A stretch of 64,000 nucleotides of DNA from Methylobacterium sp. PvR107 (lineage in GTDB: Bacteria > Pseudomonadota > Alphaproteobacteria > Rhizobiales > Beijerinckiaceae). Numbering within the stretch: position 1 is the first letter of the stretch; every line of letters starts with the position of its first letter. This document shows positions 46,010 through 55,123 of the stretch, in pieces. The notes under the pieces were generated by a model that was not told the DNA's origin, did no database searches, and was given only the letters and a program-made list of their open reading frames with translations. The DNA lies in the NCBI RefSeq assembly GCF_017833295.1, contig NZ_JAFIBW010000001.1:2108001-2172000 (forward strand), in the 5' to 3' direction. Both the position numbers and the translations under genes were made by a program.

Positions 46010-46936
46010 ATGCTCGGCGACTACTCCCTCGGCGACCTCGGCGCGATCTTCGCCATGCAGGGCTTCGCCGGCCTGATCCTGTTTTCCGTCTACCTGCTGA
46101 TGGCGCTCGGGCTCGCGATCATCTTCGGCCAGATGGGCGTGATCAACATGGCCCACGGGGAGTTCATGATCCTCGGCGCCTACGTCACCTATCTCTGCTC
46201 GACCTTCTTCCAATCCTACCTGCCGGCGCTCTTCCCGATCTACTTCTTCATCGCGATGGGCCTGGCGTTCCTCGCCTCCGGGGCACTGGGCATGCTGGTG
46301 GAATGGGGCCTGATCCGGTTCCTCTACAAGCGCCCGCTCGACACCCTGCTGGCCACCTGGGGCCTGTCGCTGATCCTCCAGCAGGCCTACCGGTCGATCT
46401 TCGGCGCCCGCGAGGTCGGCGTCGAGCTTCCGTCCTGGCTGATCGGATCGGTGCAGGTCACCGACACGATCGAGATCCCGATCAACGGCCTGTTCGTCAT
46501 GGCCGTGACCATCCTGATCACCGTCAGCGTCGCGCTGCTGGTCTTCCGCTCGCGCTTCGGCCAGCAGGTCCGCGCCGTGATGTCGAACCGCGCCATGGCG
46601 GGCGCGGTGGGCATCGATACCGAGAAGGTCGACCGCTACACGTTCGGCCTCGGCTGCGGCATCGCCGGCATCGCCGGCTCGGCCTTCACGATGATCGGAT
46701 CCACCGGACCGACCTCGGGCCAGCTCTACATCGTCGACACCTTCCTGATCGTCGTGTTCGGCGGCGCCGCGAGCCTCTTGGGCACCATCGCGTCGGCCTT
46801 CTCGATCTCCCAGACGCAATCGACCCTGGAGTTCTTCCTCTCCGGCTCGATGGCCAAGGTGATCACTCTGCTCGCGGTGGTCGGCATCCTGATGCTGAGG
46901 CCCCAGGGCCTCTTCACCCTCAAGGTCCGGCGCTGA
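46010..46936 (+). CDS. urtB: Urea/amide ABC transporter permease UrtB
   Basis: A 308-residue membrane permease of the LivH type with about eight hydrophobic segments. Family marks include IIFGQMGVINMAHGEFMILG, the FLYKRPLDTLLATWGLSLIL stretch, and the cytoplasmic coupling loop VRAVMSNRAMAGAVGIDTEK. It pairs with UrtC to form the channel. Length and position (between urtA and urtC) fit. It lies 231 bases downstream of urtA because of the inverted repeat, while the next genes are tightly packed. Confidence 0.93.
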   Translation: MLGDYSLGDLGAIFAMQGFAGLILFSVYLLMALGLAIIFGQMGVINMAHGEFMILGAYVTYLCSTFFQSYLPALFPIYFFIAMGLAFLASGALGMLVEWGLIRFLYKRPLDTLLATWGLSLILQQAYRSIFGAREVGVELPSWLIGSVQVTDTIEIPINGLFVMAVTILITVSVALLVFRSRFGQQVRAVMSNRAMAGAVGIDTEKVDRYTFGLGCGIAGIAGSAFTMIGSTGPTSGQLYIVDTFLIVVFGGAASLLGTIASAFSISQTQSTLEFFLSGSMAKVITLLAVVGILMLRPQGLFTLKVRR

Positions 46937-46949
46937 GGATGTTTTCCCG

Positions 46950-48122
46950 ATGACGAACCCGGTCCAGACCCTTACCAAGTCGGTCACCGTCAACGACAAC
47001 CCGTTCATGAAGCCGGTGGAGTGGCTGAGCCTTCTGCTGCTCGCCGGGGTGATCCTGGTCGTCCTGCCGCTGATGCTCGACGGCTTCCGCCTGAACCTCG
47101 TCGGCAAGTACCTCACCTACGCGTTCGTGGCCCTCGGGCTGGTGATCTGCTGGGGCTACGCGGGCATCCTCTCGCTCGGCCAGGGCGTCTTCTTCGGCCT
47201 CGGCGGCTACTGCATGGCGATGTACTTGAAGCTCGAGGCTTCGAGCATCGAGAACACGAAGATCCAGTCCACGCCCGGCATCCCGGACTTCATGGACTGG
47301 AACCAGATCACCGCCCTCCCCTGGTTCTGGCAGCCGTTCAAGAGCCTGCCGCTGACGCTGATCCTGGCGGTGGCGGTCCCAATCCTGTTCGCGATGCTGA
47401 TCTCCTTCGCGATGTTCAAGCGCCGGGTCGGCGGCACCTACTTCGCCATCATCACCCAGGCGATCGCCGCGATCCTGACCATCCTGATCGTCGGCCAGCA
47501 GGGCTATACCGGCGGCATCAACGGCATCACCGACCTGCGCACCCTCCACGGCTGGGACATCCGCACCGACCACGCGAAGGTCATCCTGTACTTCGTCAAC
47601 GGCGGCCTGCTGATCGCCTGCATCCTGGCCGCGCAATACGTGAAGAAGTCGAAGCTCGGCCGCATCCTCGTCGCCATGCGCGACAAGGAGGACCGGGTCC
47701 GCTTCTCCGGCTACTCGGTGGCGGGCTTCAAGGTCTTCGCCTTCTGCTTCGCCGCCGGGCTGGCGGCGATCGGCGGCGCGATGTTCACCCTGCAGGTCGG
47801 CTTCATGTCGCCCTCCTTCGTGGGCATCGTCCCGTCGATCGAGATGGTGATCTACGCCGCGGTCGGCGGGCGCCTGTCCCTGTTCGGCGCGGTCTGGGGA
47901 ACGCTCTTGGTCAACTGGGCCAAGACCAGCTTCTCCGAGAGCTTCCCGGACCTCTGGCTGTTCGGTCTCGGCGCCCTGTTCATCGCGGTGGTGCTGGCCT
48001 TCCCGAACGGTCTCGCCGGCATCTGGCGCGAACACATCGAGCCCCGCCTCACCCGCCGGGTGAAGGGGCTGCGCGCCCCGCCGCCCGCGATCGTCCCGCC
48101 CCACGGCACCCCGGCCGAGTGA
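46950..48122 (+). CDS. urtC: Urea/amide ABC transporter permease UrtC
   Basis: A 390-residue LivM-type permease, the partner of UrtB. It contains VICWGYAGILSLGQGVFFGL, the KRRVGGTYFAIITQAIAAIL segment and a coupling loop RILVAMRDKEDRVRFSGYSV. Its length and Asn/Gln-rich periplasmic loop near FMDWNQITALPWFWQPF match UrtC rather than LivM. It starts 14 bases after urtB. Its stop overlaps a possible GTG start for urtD, indicating coupling. Confidence 0.93.
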   Translation: MTNPVQTLTKSVTVNDNPFMKPVEWLSLLLLAGVILVVLPLMLDGFRLNLVGKYLTYAFVALGLVICWGYAGILSLGQGVFFGLGGYCMAMYLKLEASSIENTKIQSTPGIPDFMDWNQITALPWFWQPFKSLPLTLILAVAVPILFAMLISFAMFKRRVGGTYFAIITQAIAAILTILIVGQQGYTGGINGITDLRTLHGWDIRTDHAKVILYFVNGGLLIACILAAQYVKKSKLGRILVAMRDKEDRVRFSGYSVAGFKVFAFCFAAGLAAIGGAMFTLQVGFMSPSFVGIVPSIEMVIYAAVGGRLSLFGAVWGTLLVNWAKTSFSESFPDLWLFGLGALFIAVVLAFPNGLAGIWREHIEPRLTRRVKGLRAPPPAIVPPHGTPAE

Positions 48123-48130
48123 GCCCCTTC

Positions 48131-48916
48131 ATGAACGCCGCGATCCTCTCCTCCCCCGTGGTCGGCGCCGAGGCGGCCCCGCCCGACTACCTCCTCGCCG
48201 TCGAGGCGCTCACCGTCTCGTTCGACGGGTTCAAGGCGGTGAACGACGTGTCGTTCTACGTCGATCCGGACGAGATCCGGGTGATCATCGGGCCGAACGG
48301 CGCCGGCAAGACCACGGTCCTCGACCTGATCTGCGGGCGCACCAAGGCCAGCGCCGGCTCGATCAAGTACAAGGGCCAGGAGCTGACCAAGCTCTCCGAG
48401 AGCGCCATCGTGCAGGCCGGCGTCGGCCGCAAGTTCCAGACGCCGTCGATCTACGACGATCTGACGGTGTTCGAGAACCTCGAGATCTCGTTCCCCCGCG
48501 GCCGCTCCGTCTTCGGCGCCCTCACGTTCAAGCGGGACGCGGAGGTTCGCGACCGCATCCACGCCATCGCCGAGACGATCTTCCTGAAGGACCAGCTCAA
48601 GGAGCGGGCCGAATTCCTGAGCCACGGCCAGAAGCAGTGGCTGGAGATCGGGATGCTGCTGATCCAGGACCCGGAGCTGCTGATGCTCGACGAGCCGGTG
48701 GCCGGGATGAGCGTCGGCGAGCGGATCAAGACCGCCGAGCTGCTCAACCAGATCATCAAGGGCCGCTCGGTGCTGGTGATCGAGCACGACATGAAGTTCG
48801 TCGAGGACATCGCCCACCGGGTGACGGTGCTGCACCAGGGCAAGGTGCTCTCCGAAGGATCGATGGACCGGGTCAAGAACGACCCGAAGGTCATCGAAGT
48901 TTACTTGGGACATTGA
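48131..48916 (+). CDS. urtD: Urea/amide ABC transporter ATPase UrtD
   Basis: A 261-residue ATP-binding subunit of the LivG type. Walker A is GPNGAGKTT, the signature is LSHGQKQWLEIG (degenerate, as usual for UrtD), Walker B is LLMLDEPVAG, and the switch histidine is in VIEHDM. An in-frame GTG at 48119 overlaps the urtC stop and could be the start; ATG 48131 is chosen. It works with UrtE as a heterodimer that powers the transporter. Confidence 0.93.
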   Translation: MNAAILSSPVVGAEAAPPDYLLAVEALTVSFDGFKAVNDVSFYVDPDEIRVIIGPNGAGKTTVLDLICGRTKASAGSIKYKGQELTKLSESAIVQAGVGRKFQTPSIYDDLTVFENLEISFPRGRSVFGALTFKRDAEVRDRIHAIAETIFLKDQLKERAEFLSHGQKQWLEIGMLLIQDPELLMLDEPVAGMSVGERIKTAELLNQIIKGRSVLVIEHDMKFVEDIAHRVTVLHQGKVLSEGSMDRVKNDPKVIEVYLGH

Positions 48917-48918
48917 CG

Positions 48919-49683
48919 ATGGCGTCGCTCCAGCCCGCGCATCCGCCCCTGGTCCAGGCGCCCCCGCTCGTCACAATCCCGTCCCCGACGCCAGCGCTCG
49001 CCGTCGAGGACCTGCACGCCGCCTACGGCCAGAGCGAGGTCCTGCACGGGCTCACCTTCTCGGTGGCCCCGGGCGAGATCGTCGCCGTGATGGGCCGCAA
49101 CGGCATGGGCAAGACCACCCTGATGAAGACCCTGATGGGCCTCGTCCCGGTCAAGGCCGGGTCGATCCAGGTCGAGGGCGCGGACGTCGCCGGGCTCAAG
49201 AGCCACGCCCGGGTCGCCAAGGGCCTCGCCTACGTGCCGCAGGGCCGGATGATCTTCTCGACCATGACGGTCCAGGAGAACATCGAGACCGGCCTCACGG
49301 TCACCGGCACCCGCAAGGTGCCGCAGGACCTCTACGACATGTTCCCGGTGCTCCTGGAGATGAAGGGACGGCGCGGCGGCAACCTCTCGGGCGGGCAGCA
49401 GCAGCAGCTCGCCATCGCCCGGGCGCTGGCGAGTCGGCCAAAGGTCCTGCTCCTCGACGAGCCCACCGAGGGCATCCAGCCCTCGATCATCCGCGAGATG
49501 GGCCGGACCCTGAAGAAGATCCGCGACCAGCGCGGCCTTTCCATCGTGGTGTCCGAGCAGGTCCTGAGCTTCGCCCTCGACGTGGCCGACCGGGTGATCG
49601 TGATGGAGAACGGCGCCATCGTCCACGAGGCCCGGCGTGACGGGATCGACGAGGCCGCCGTCGCCCGGTTCCTGTCGGTCTAG
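48919..49683 (+). CDS. urtE: Urea/amide ABC transporter ATPase UrtE
   Basis: A 254-residue ATP-binding subunit of the LivF type. Walker A is GRNGMGKTT, the signature LSGGQQQQLAIARAL, Walker B VLLLDEPTEG, followed by the IQPSIIREMGR segment typical of UrtE. It starts 2 bases after the urtD stop. A Pro-rich N-terminal stretch of about 30 residues (QPAHPPLVQAPPLVTIPSPT) precedes the conserved domain and is longer than usual. Confidence 0.93.
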   Translation: MASLQPAHPPLVQAPPLVTIPSPTPALAVEDLHAAYGQSEVLHGLTFSVAPGEIVAVMGRNGMGKTTLMKTLMGLVPVKAGSIQVEGADVAGLKSHARVAKGLAYVPQGRMIFSTMTVQENIETGLTVTGTRKVPQDLYDMFPVLLEMKGRRGGNLSGGQQQQLAIARALASRPKVLLLDEPTEGIQPSIIREMGRTLKKIRDQRGLSIVVSEQVLSFALDVADRVIVMENGAIVHEARRDGIDEAAVARFLSV

Positions 49684-49692
49684 GGGCGCAGC

Positions 49693-50712
49693 ATGGCCGA
49701 TCACGCCATCTTCGAACTCGGCGACTTCGTGCTCCAGTGCGGCAAGACGCTGCGCGCGGCCAAGCTCGCCTTCAAGACCTTCGGGACGTTGAGCCCCGCC
49801 AGGGACAACGCCATCGTCTACCCGACCTGGTACTCGGGCCAGCACACCGAGAACGAGTGGCTGATCGGCCCCGGCAAGGCGCTCGACCCGGACAAGTACT
49901 TCATCATCATCCCGAACATGTTCGGCAACGGGCTCTCGTCCTCGCCGAGCAACACGCCCGCGCCCTGGAACGGGCCGCGTTTCCCCAACGTCACCGCCTA
50001 CGACAACGTCCGCGCCCAGCACCGCCTCGTCACCGAGCATTTCGGCATCGAGAAACTCGTGCTCGTCACCGGCTGGTCGATGGGCGCGCTCCAGACCTAC
50101 CACTGGGCATCGATGTACCCCGACATGGTGCCGAAGATCCTGCCGTTTCAGGGTTCGGCCAAGTGCTCGCGGCACAATTACGTCTTTTTGGAAGGCGCCA
50201 AGGCGGCGCTCCAGGCCGACGCCGCCTGGGCGGAGGGCTGGTACACGCACCCGCCGACAAGGGGCCTGCGCGCCTTCGGCCGGGTCTACGCGGGCTGGGG
50301 CCTGTCGCAGACGTTCTACCGGCTCGAGGCCGACATGACCCACATGGGCTACGCCTCGCTGGAGGACTTCCTGATCGGGTTCTGGGAAGGCCTGTTCTAC
50401 GAGCGCGACGCCAACAACCTGCTCGCCATGCTGTGGACGTGGCAGCACGGCGACATCAGCGCCAACGACACCTTCAAGGGCGACTTCAAGGCCGCGCTCG
50501 GCGCCATCCGCGCCAGGGCGATCCTGATGCCCGCCTCGACCGACCTGTATTTCCCGCCCGAGGACAACGCCATCGAGGCGGCCGCCATGCCGAACGCGGA
50601 ACTGCGCGTGATCGACACGTGGTGGGGCCATTTCGCGGGCGGGCCCGGCACCAGCCCGGACGACATCAAGGTCCTCGACGACGCTCTGAAGGAGCTGCTC
50701 GCGAGCGGGTGA
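49693..50712 (+). CDS. Alpha/beta hydrolase, homoserine-acetyltransferase-like
   Basis: A 339-residue alpha/beta hydrolase with the MetX-like fold. The nucleophile elbow is GWSMGA in VLVTGWSMGALQTYHWA, followed by a large lid domain. The closing segment ADLYFPPEDN-like (STDLYFPPEDN) carries the Asp, and the catalytic histidine is in WWGHFAGGPG. It sits between the urea/amide transporter and formamidase genes, 9 bases after urtE. MetX relatives include hydrolases and acyltransferases; a role in hydrolysis of an N-acyl or ester compound imported by the transporter is possible but unproven. Confidence 0.82.
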   Translation: MADHAIFELGDFVLQCGKTLRAAKLAFKTFGTLSPARDNAIVYPTWYSGQHTENEWLIGPGKALDPDKYFIIIPNMFGNGLSSSPSNTPAPWNGPRFPNVTAYDNVRAQHRLVTEHFGIEKLVLVTGWSMGALQTYHWASMYPDMVPKILPFQGSAKCSRHNYVFLEGAKAALQADAAWAEGWYTHPPTRGLRAFGRVYAGWGLSQTFYRLEADMTHMGYASLEDFLIGFWEGLFYERDANNLLAMLWTWQHGDISANDTFKGDFKAALGAIRARAILMPASTDLYFPPEDNAIEAAAMPNAELRVIDTWWGHFAGGPGTSPDDIKVLDDALKELLASG

Positions 50713-50775
50713 GAGACGCGCAACGGCGCGCGGACGGGGCCTGCCCCGGTTAAGTCAGGGAGCTGGAGACACGAG

Positions 50776-52005
50776 ATGCCCGAGACGCTGATCAAGGTCG
50801 ATCTCACGCAATCGGCCTACGACAACGACATGGTGCACAACCGCTGGCACCCCGACATCCCGATGGTCGCCTACGTGAAGCCGGGCGCGGACTTCATCGT
50901 CGAGACCTACGACTGGACCGGCGGCTTCATCAAGAACAACGATTCCGCCGACGACGTGCGCGACATCGACCTATCGATCGTGCACTTCCTCTCGGGCCCG
51001 ATCGGCGTCGAGGGCGCCGAGCCCGGCGACCTGCTGGTGGTCGACCTCCTCGACATCGGCGCCAAGCCCGAGAGCCAGTGGGGCTTCAACGGCTTCTTCT
51101 CCAAGAAGAACGGCGGCGGCTTCCTGACCGAGCATTTCCCGCAGGCCCAGAAGTCGATCTGGGACTTCGAGGGCATGTTCACCAAGTCCCGCCACGTCCC
51201 GGGCGTGCGCTTCCCCGGCCTGATCCACCCCGGCCTGATCGGCTGCCTGCCCGATCCGAAGATGCTGGAGACCTGGAACACCCGCGAGAAGGCGCTCTAC
51301 GACACCGATCCGGAGCGGGTGCCGGCGCTGGCCACCCTCCCCTTCGGTCCGACCGCCCACATGGGCCGCCTGAAGGGCGAGGCGAAGGACGCCGCCGCCG
51401 CTACGGGCGCCCGCACGGTCCCGCCGCGCGAGCACGGCGGCAATTGCGACATCAAGGACCTGTCGCGCGGCTCGAAGATCTACTTCCCGGTCTACGTGCC
51501 CGGCGCCGGCCTCTCGATGGGCGACCTGCACTTCAGCCAGGGCGACGGCGAGATCACCTTCTGCGGCGCCATCGAGATGGCCGGCTGGGTGCATCTCAAG
51601 GTCGAGCTGATCAAGGACGGCATGGCCAAGTACGGGATCAAGAACCCGATCTTCAAGCCGTCGCCGATCACGCCGAAATACGACGATCACCTGATCTTCG
51701 AGGGCATCTCGGTCGACGAGAGCGGCGGCCAGCACTACCTCGACGTTCACATCGCCTACCGGCAGGCCTGCCTGAACGCGATCGAGTACCTGAAGAAGTT
51801 CGGCTACTCGGGCGCGCAAGCCTACTCGATCCTCGGCACGGCGCCGGTCCAGGGCCACATCTCGGGCGTCGTCGACATCCCGAACGCCTGCGCGACGCTC
51901 TGGATACCGACCAAGATCTTCGAGTTCGACATCAATCCGGGCGCCGACGGACCGACCAAGTTCCTCGACGGCTCGATCCAGATGCCGCTCTCGCCGGATC
52001 TCTGA
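50776..52005 (+). CDS. fmdA: Formamidase
   Basis: A 409-residue enzyme of the acetamidase/formamidase family, hydrolysing formamide (and more slowly other short amides) to ammonia and acid. It contains HNRWHPDIPMVAYVKPG, the conserved PREHGGNCDIKDLSRGSKI and HFSQGDGEITFCGAIEMAG. The length matches FmdA of Methylophilus methylotrophus. It follows the MetX-like gene by 63 bases, with a GGAG ribosome-binding site. The enzyme is cytoplasmic and lets methylotrophs use formamide as nitrogen source. Confidence 0.94.
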   Translation: MPETLIKVDLTQSAYDNDMVHNRWHPDIPMVAYVKPGADFIVETYDWTGGFIKNNDSADDVRDIDLSIVHFLSGPIGVEGAEPGDLLVVDLLDIGAKPESQWGFNGFFSKKNGGGFLTEHFPQAQKSIWDFEGMFTKSRHVPGVRFPGLIHPGLIGCLPDPKMLETWNTREKALYDTDPERVPALATLPFGPTAHMGRLKGEAKDAAAATGARTVPPREHGGNCDIKDLSRGSKIYFPVYVPGAGLSMGDLHFSQGDGEITFCGAIEMAGWVHLKVELIKDGMAKYGIKNPIFKPSPITPKYDDHLIFEGISVDESGGQHYLDVHIAYRQACLNAIEYLKKFGYSGAQAYSILGTAPVQGHISGVVDIPNACATLWIPTKIFEFDINPGADGPTKFLDGSIQMPLSPDL

Positions 52006-52050
52006 TCCTCCGCTCGTCCGGTCTCACCACGGTCGGACCGGACGCGACCT

Positions 52051-52078
52051 GCCCCCTCTCCCGTACGGGAGAGGGGGC
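52051..52078. terminator. 28-base perfect palindrome after fmdA
   Basis: GCCCCCTCTCCCG and its exact complement flank a TA centre, giving a 13-bp stem. It lies 46 bases beyond the fmdA stop. There is no T-run; it is similar in base pattern to the arms of the inverted repeat after urtA. It may end or process part of the transcript before fmdB. Confidence 0.55.
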
Positions 52079-52129
52079 TCGCCTGTCGCCCGACCTGTCG
52101 CAAACTTCTCACCGTCTCTGAGGCGCTCC

Positions 52130-52447
52130 ATGCCCGTCTACGACTACGCCTGCGAGGCCTGCGGCCCCTTCACGGTGATGCGGCCGATGGCGGAGTTCCG
52201 CGAGCCGCATGCCTGCCCGGATTGCGGCGGCACGAGCCAGCGGGCCTTCCTCACCGCGCCGCGCATCGCCGGCATGGATGCGGGACTGCGGGCCGCCCAC
52301 GCCACCAACGAGCGCAGCCGCCACGCGCCGCGGCGCTCGGGCAGTCACGGGGCCGGCTGCGGCTGCTGCTCACCCAAGAAGGCGACCGCCGCCCCGGCCG
52401 CCGCCAAGAGCTTCCCGAAGGCGCGGCCCTGGATGATCAGCCACTGA
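52130..52447 (+). CDS. fmdB: FmdB-type zinc-ribbon protein
   Basis: A 105-residue protein whose first 45 residues form a zinc ribbon with two Cys pairs (CEAC near residues 8-11 and CPDC near 28-31), as in the FmdB family of putative regulatory proteins. The rest is rich in Ala, Lys and Arg, with a second cysteine group in [11 protein letters not shown], perhaps a further metal site. FmdB was proposed as a regulator of formamidase in Methylophilus. It lies between fmdA and amiE. Confidence 0.88.
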   Translation: MPVYDYACEACGPFTVMRPMAEFREPHACPDCGGTSQRAFLTAPRIAGMDAGLRAAHATNERSRHAPRRSGSHGAGCGCCSPKKATAAPAAAKSFPKARPWMISH

Positions 52448-52493
52448 GCCGCAAGCAACCGACGGACGATCACGCTCAGAAGGACATCACGCC

Positions 52494-53549
52494 ATGATGC
52501 ACGGAGACATCTCGTCCAGCCAGGACAGCGTCGGCGTCGCCGTCGTGAACTACAAGATGCCGCGCCTGCACACCCGCGCGGAGGTACTGGAGAACGCCAA
52601 GGCGATCGGCAAGATGATCGTCGGCATGAAGACCGGCCTGCCCGGCCTCGACCTCGTGATCTTCCCCGAATACTCGACCCACGGCATCATGTACGACGCC
52701 GACGAGATGTACGAGACCGCCTCGACAGTCCCGGGCGCCGAGACCGAGGTCTTCGCCGCCGCCTGCCGGGAGGCCAAGGTCTGGGGCGTGTTCTCGCTCA
52801 CCGGCGAGCGCCACGAGGAGCACCCGCACAAGGCGCCCTACAACACCCTGATCCTGATGAACGACCAGGGCGAGATCGTCCAGAAGTACCGCAAGATCAT
52901 GCCCTGGACGCCGATCGAGGGCTGGTATCCGGGCGACCGCACCTACGTGTCGGACGGGCCGAAGGGGTTGAAGATCAGCCTGATCATCTGCGACGACGGC
53001 AATTATCCCGAGATCTGGCGCGATTGCGCCATGCGGGGCGCCGAGCTGATCATCCGCTGCCAGGGCTACATGTACCCGGCGAAAGAACAGCAGATCGTCA
53101 TCTCGAAGGCGATGGCCTTCGCCAACAACGTCTACGTCGCGGTCTCGAACGCCGCCGGGTTCGACGGCGTCTACACCTATTTCGGACACTCGGCGATCAT
53201 CGGCTTCGACGGCCGAACGCTCGGCGAGTGCGGCGAGGAGGAGATGGGCATCCAGTACGCGGCCCTCTCCAAGTTCCTGATCCGGGATTTCCGCGCCCAC
53301 GGCCAGTCGGAGAACCACCTCTTCAAGCTCCTGCACCGCGGCTACACCGGCATGATCAACTCGAAGGAGAACCGACAGGGGATGTCGGAATGCCCCTACG
53401 ACTTCTACCGGCGCTGGATCGAGGATCCCGACGGAACCCGCGATGCCGTCCGGGCCATTACCCGTCAGAGCGTCGGCACGGAGGAATGCCCCATCGAGGG
53501 CATCCCCTTCGTGGGCAAGGGCGAGGGTGCCCCCGATCCGGCGCGCTGA
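52494..53549 (+). CDS. amiE: Aliphatic amidase
   Basis: A 351-residue nitrilase-superfamily amidase, highly similar to Pseudomonas AmiE. The catalytic Glu is E59 in [10 protein letters not shown], the Lys is in the QKYRKIMPW segment, and the Cys is in [15 protein letters not shown] (position about 166). It hydrolyses acetamide, propionamide and related amides to ammonia and the acid. The start gives the family's MxHGDISSSxD N-terminus. It is cytoplasmic and belongs to the amide operon. Confidence 0.95.
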   Translation: MMHGDISSSQDSVGVAVVNYKMPRLHTRAEVLENAKAIGKMIVGMKTGLPGLDLVIFPEYSTHGIMYDADEMYETASTVPGAETEVFAAACREAKVWGVFSLTGERHEEHPHKAPYNTLILMNDQGEIVQKYRKIMPWTPIEGWYPGDRTYVSDGPKGLKISLIICDDGNYPEIWRDCAMRGAELIIRCQGYMYPAKEQQIVISKAMAFANNVYVAVSNAAGFDGVYTYFGHSAIIGFDGRTLGECGEEEMGIQYAALSKFLIRDFRAHGQSENHLFKLLHRGYTGMINSKENRQGMSECPYDFYRRWIEDPDGTRDAVRAITRQSVGTEECPIEGIPFVGKGEGAPDPAR

Positions 53550-53575
53550 CCGCCGGTCATTCGGCCAGGAGAACC

Positions 53576-54145
53576 ATGAACACGACTTCCCTCGGCCCCA
53601 CCGCCTTCCGGGCCCCGGCCGTCCTGCTCTCCGGGCCGGTCGACTACGACATGTACAAGGACTTCCGCCGCCAGCTCGACGCGGCGGGGGACCGCGAGAT
53701 CGTCGTCGTCGAGCTGACGACGCTCGGCGGCGATCCGGAGGTCGCCCGGATGATGGGCGAGGACATCCGCTTCAACAGCGCCATGGATCCGAACCGGCGG
53801 TTCGTGTTCCTCGGCAAGGCGGCGATCTACTCGGCCGGCACGACCTTCATGAGCTTCTTCGCCCGGCCGAACCGCTACCTGACCTGCGGCACGCGGCTGA
53901 TGATCCATGAGCGCAAGATGAACAAGCAGCTTCACGTCGAGGGGCCGCTCACCACCTGCATCGCCTCCGTCAAGGCGACGCTCAACGAGATCCAGTGCTC
54001 GATCGAGATCCAGAACGAGGGCTTCGCGAACCTCGTCGCGGGCTCGGACGTCACCCTCGACGAGGTGCTCGAGAAGGCGCCGTCGAACTGGTATCTCGAG
54101 GCCGAGGAGGCGAAGCGGCGCGGCCTGATCGAGGCGGTGATCTGA
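53576..54145 (+). CDS. ClpP-like protease (SDH fold) of unknown role
   Basis: A 189-residue protein of the ClpP/crotonase superfamily. S86 (in AAIYSAGTTFM) and H111 (in RLMIHERKMNK) match the ClpP serine and histidine, and TTLGGDPEVARMM matches the oxyanion strand. The C-terminal YLEAEEAKRRGLIEAVI resembles the ClpP aspartate region, but the aspartate is not obvious. It is shorter than most SppA proteins and has no membrane segment. It follows amiE by 26 bases behind AGGAG and ends the operon. Confidence 0.75.
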   Translation: MNTTSLGPTAFRAPAVLLSGPVDYDMYKDFRRQLDAAGDREIVVVELTTLGGDPEVARMMGEDIRFNSAMDPNRRFVFLGKAAIYSAGTTFMSFFARPNRYLTCGTRLMIHERKMNKQLHVEGPLTTCIASVKATLNEIQCSIEIQNEGFANLVAGSDVTLDEVLEKAPSNWYLEAEEAKRRGLIEAVI

Positions 54146-54165
54146 ACCGCATCTTTGCCAACGCC

Positions 54166-54240
54166 TTGAAGCAATCCAGGGCAGTGCGACGCCGGCGCGC
54201 GTGGCGCCGCTGGATCGCTCCGCTCCGCTCGCGAGGACGG
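54166..54240. repeat. Dispersed imperfect palindrome, copy E
   Basis: It contains GAAGCAATCCAGGGC on the left and GCTGGATCGCTCCGCTCCGC on the right. It is located between the convergent ClpP-like and SDR genes. Confidence 0.7.
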
Positions 54241-54247
54241 CGAGTGC

Positions 54248-55096
54248 TCACGTCACCGGGTAGTCAGCCCCGAGGCTCGTCTCGCGCCACGCCTCGATCT
54301 CGGACAGCGCCCGCTTCAGGCGCGTCGTCACCGCGTCGTAGCCCCAGGCGCCGAGCACGAGGTGGCGCGGCGGATCCGCCGTCTCGGTCACCCGGATCAT
54401 CGCCTCGCAGGCCCGCACCGGGTCGCCGGCCTGGGTGCCGCTCTTCTCCGACGTCGCCCTGAGGCGCGCGCCGGCGGTCTCGGCGTAGGCGGGGATCGCG
54501 TTCGGGGTCTGGACCAGGGAGCGGCCGGCCCAGTCGGTGCGGAACGGTCCCGGCGCGACGCAGGTGACGCGGATGCCGAGCGGCCCGGCCTCGGCAGCGA
54601 GCGAGTCCGAGAACCCTTCGACGGCGTGCTTGGTGGCGGCATAGTAGCCGGAGGCCGGGAAGCCCACGAAGCCCGCCACCGAGGTGATGTTGAGGATGTG
54701 GCCGGAGCGCTGCGTCCGCATCACCGGCAGCACGGCCCGGGTCAGAGCGAACAGGCCGAACACGTTGGCGTCGAACTGGGCGCGGATCTTGTCCTCCTCG
54801 CCCTCCTCGATCGAGGCTTGGTAGCCGTAGCCGGCGTTGTTCACGAGCACGTCGATCCGCCCGAACCGCGCCTGGGCGGCGCGGACGGCCTCGGCGATCT
54901 GGCCGGCCGCTGTGACGTCGAGGGCGAGGGCGAGCACCCGGTCCTCGGCGCCCCGCGCGAGGTCGGCGACCTTGGCGCGGTCGCGGGCCGTCACGACGGC
55001 GCGCCACCCGCGCCCGATGACGAGCCGCGCGAGCTCCAGGCCGAAGCCGGTGGAGCAGCCGGTGATGAACCAGACCGGATCGCTGTTCTGCGTCAT
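54248..55096 (-). CDS. SDR-family oxidoreductase
   Basis: A 282-residue short-chain dehydrogenase. The cofactor motif is TGCSTGFG, NNAGYG is present, and the catalytic YAATK is in GYYAATKHAVEG; the matching serine is in ITSVAGF. R39 of the ARD segment suggests NADP. The length with an extended C-terminus resembles retinol/steroid-type SDRs with broad substrate range. It is 27 bases downstream of the cytochrome gene on the same strand and probably co-transcribed with it. Confidence 0.87.
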   Translation of the reverse strand: MTQNSDPVWFITGCSTGFGLELARLVIGRGWRAVVTARDRAKVADLARGAEDRVLALALDVTAAGQIAEAVRAAQARFGRIDVLVNNAGYGYQASIEEGEEDKIRAQFDANVFGLFALTRAVLPVMRTQRSGHILNITSVAGFVGFPASGYYAATKHAVEGFSDSLAAEAGPLGIRVTCVAPGPFRTDWAGRSLVQTPNAIPAYAETAGARLRATSEKSGTQAGDPVRACEAMIRVTETADPPRHLVLGAWGYDAVTTRLKRALSEIEAWRETSLGADYPVT

Positions 55097-55123
55097 GGGA
55101 TGTCCTGCGCTCGGGCGGCGGGG

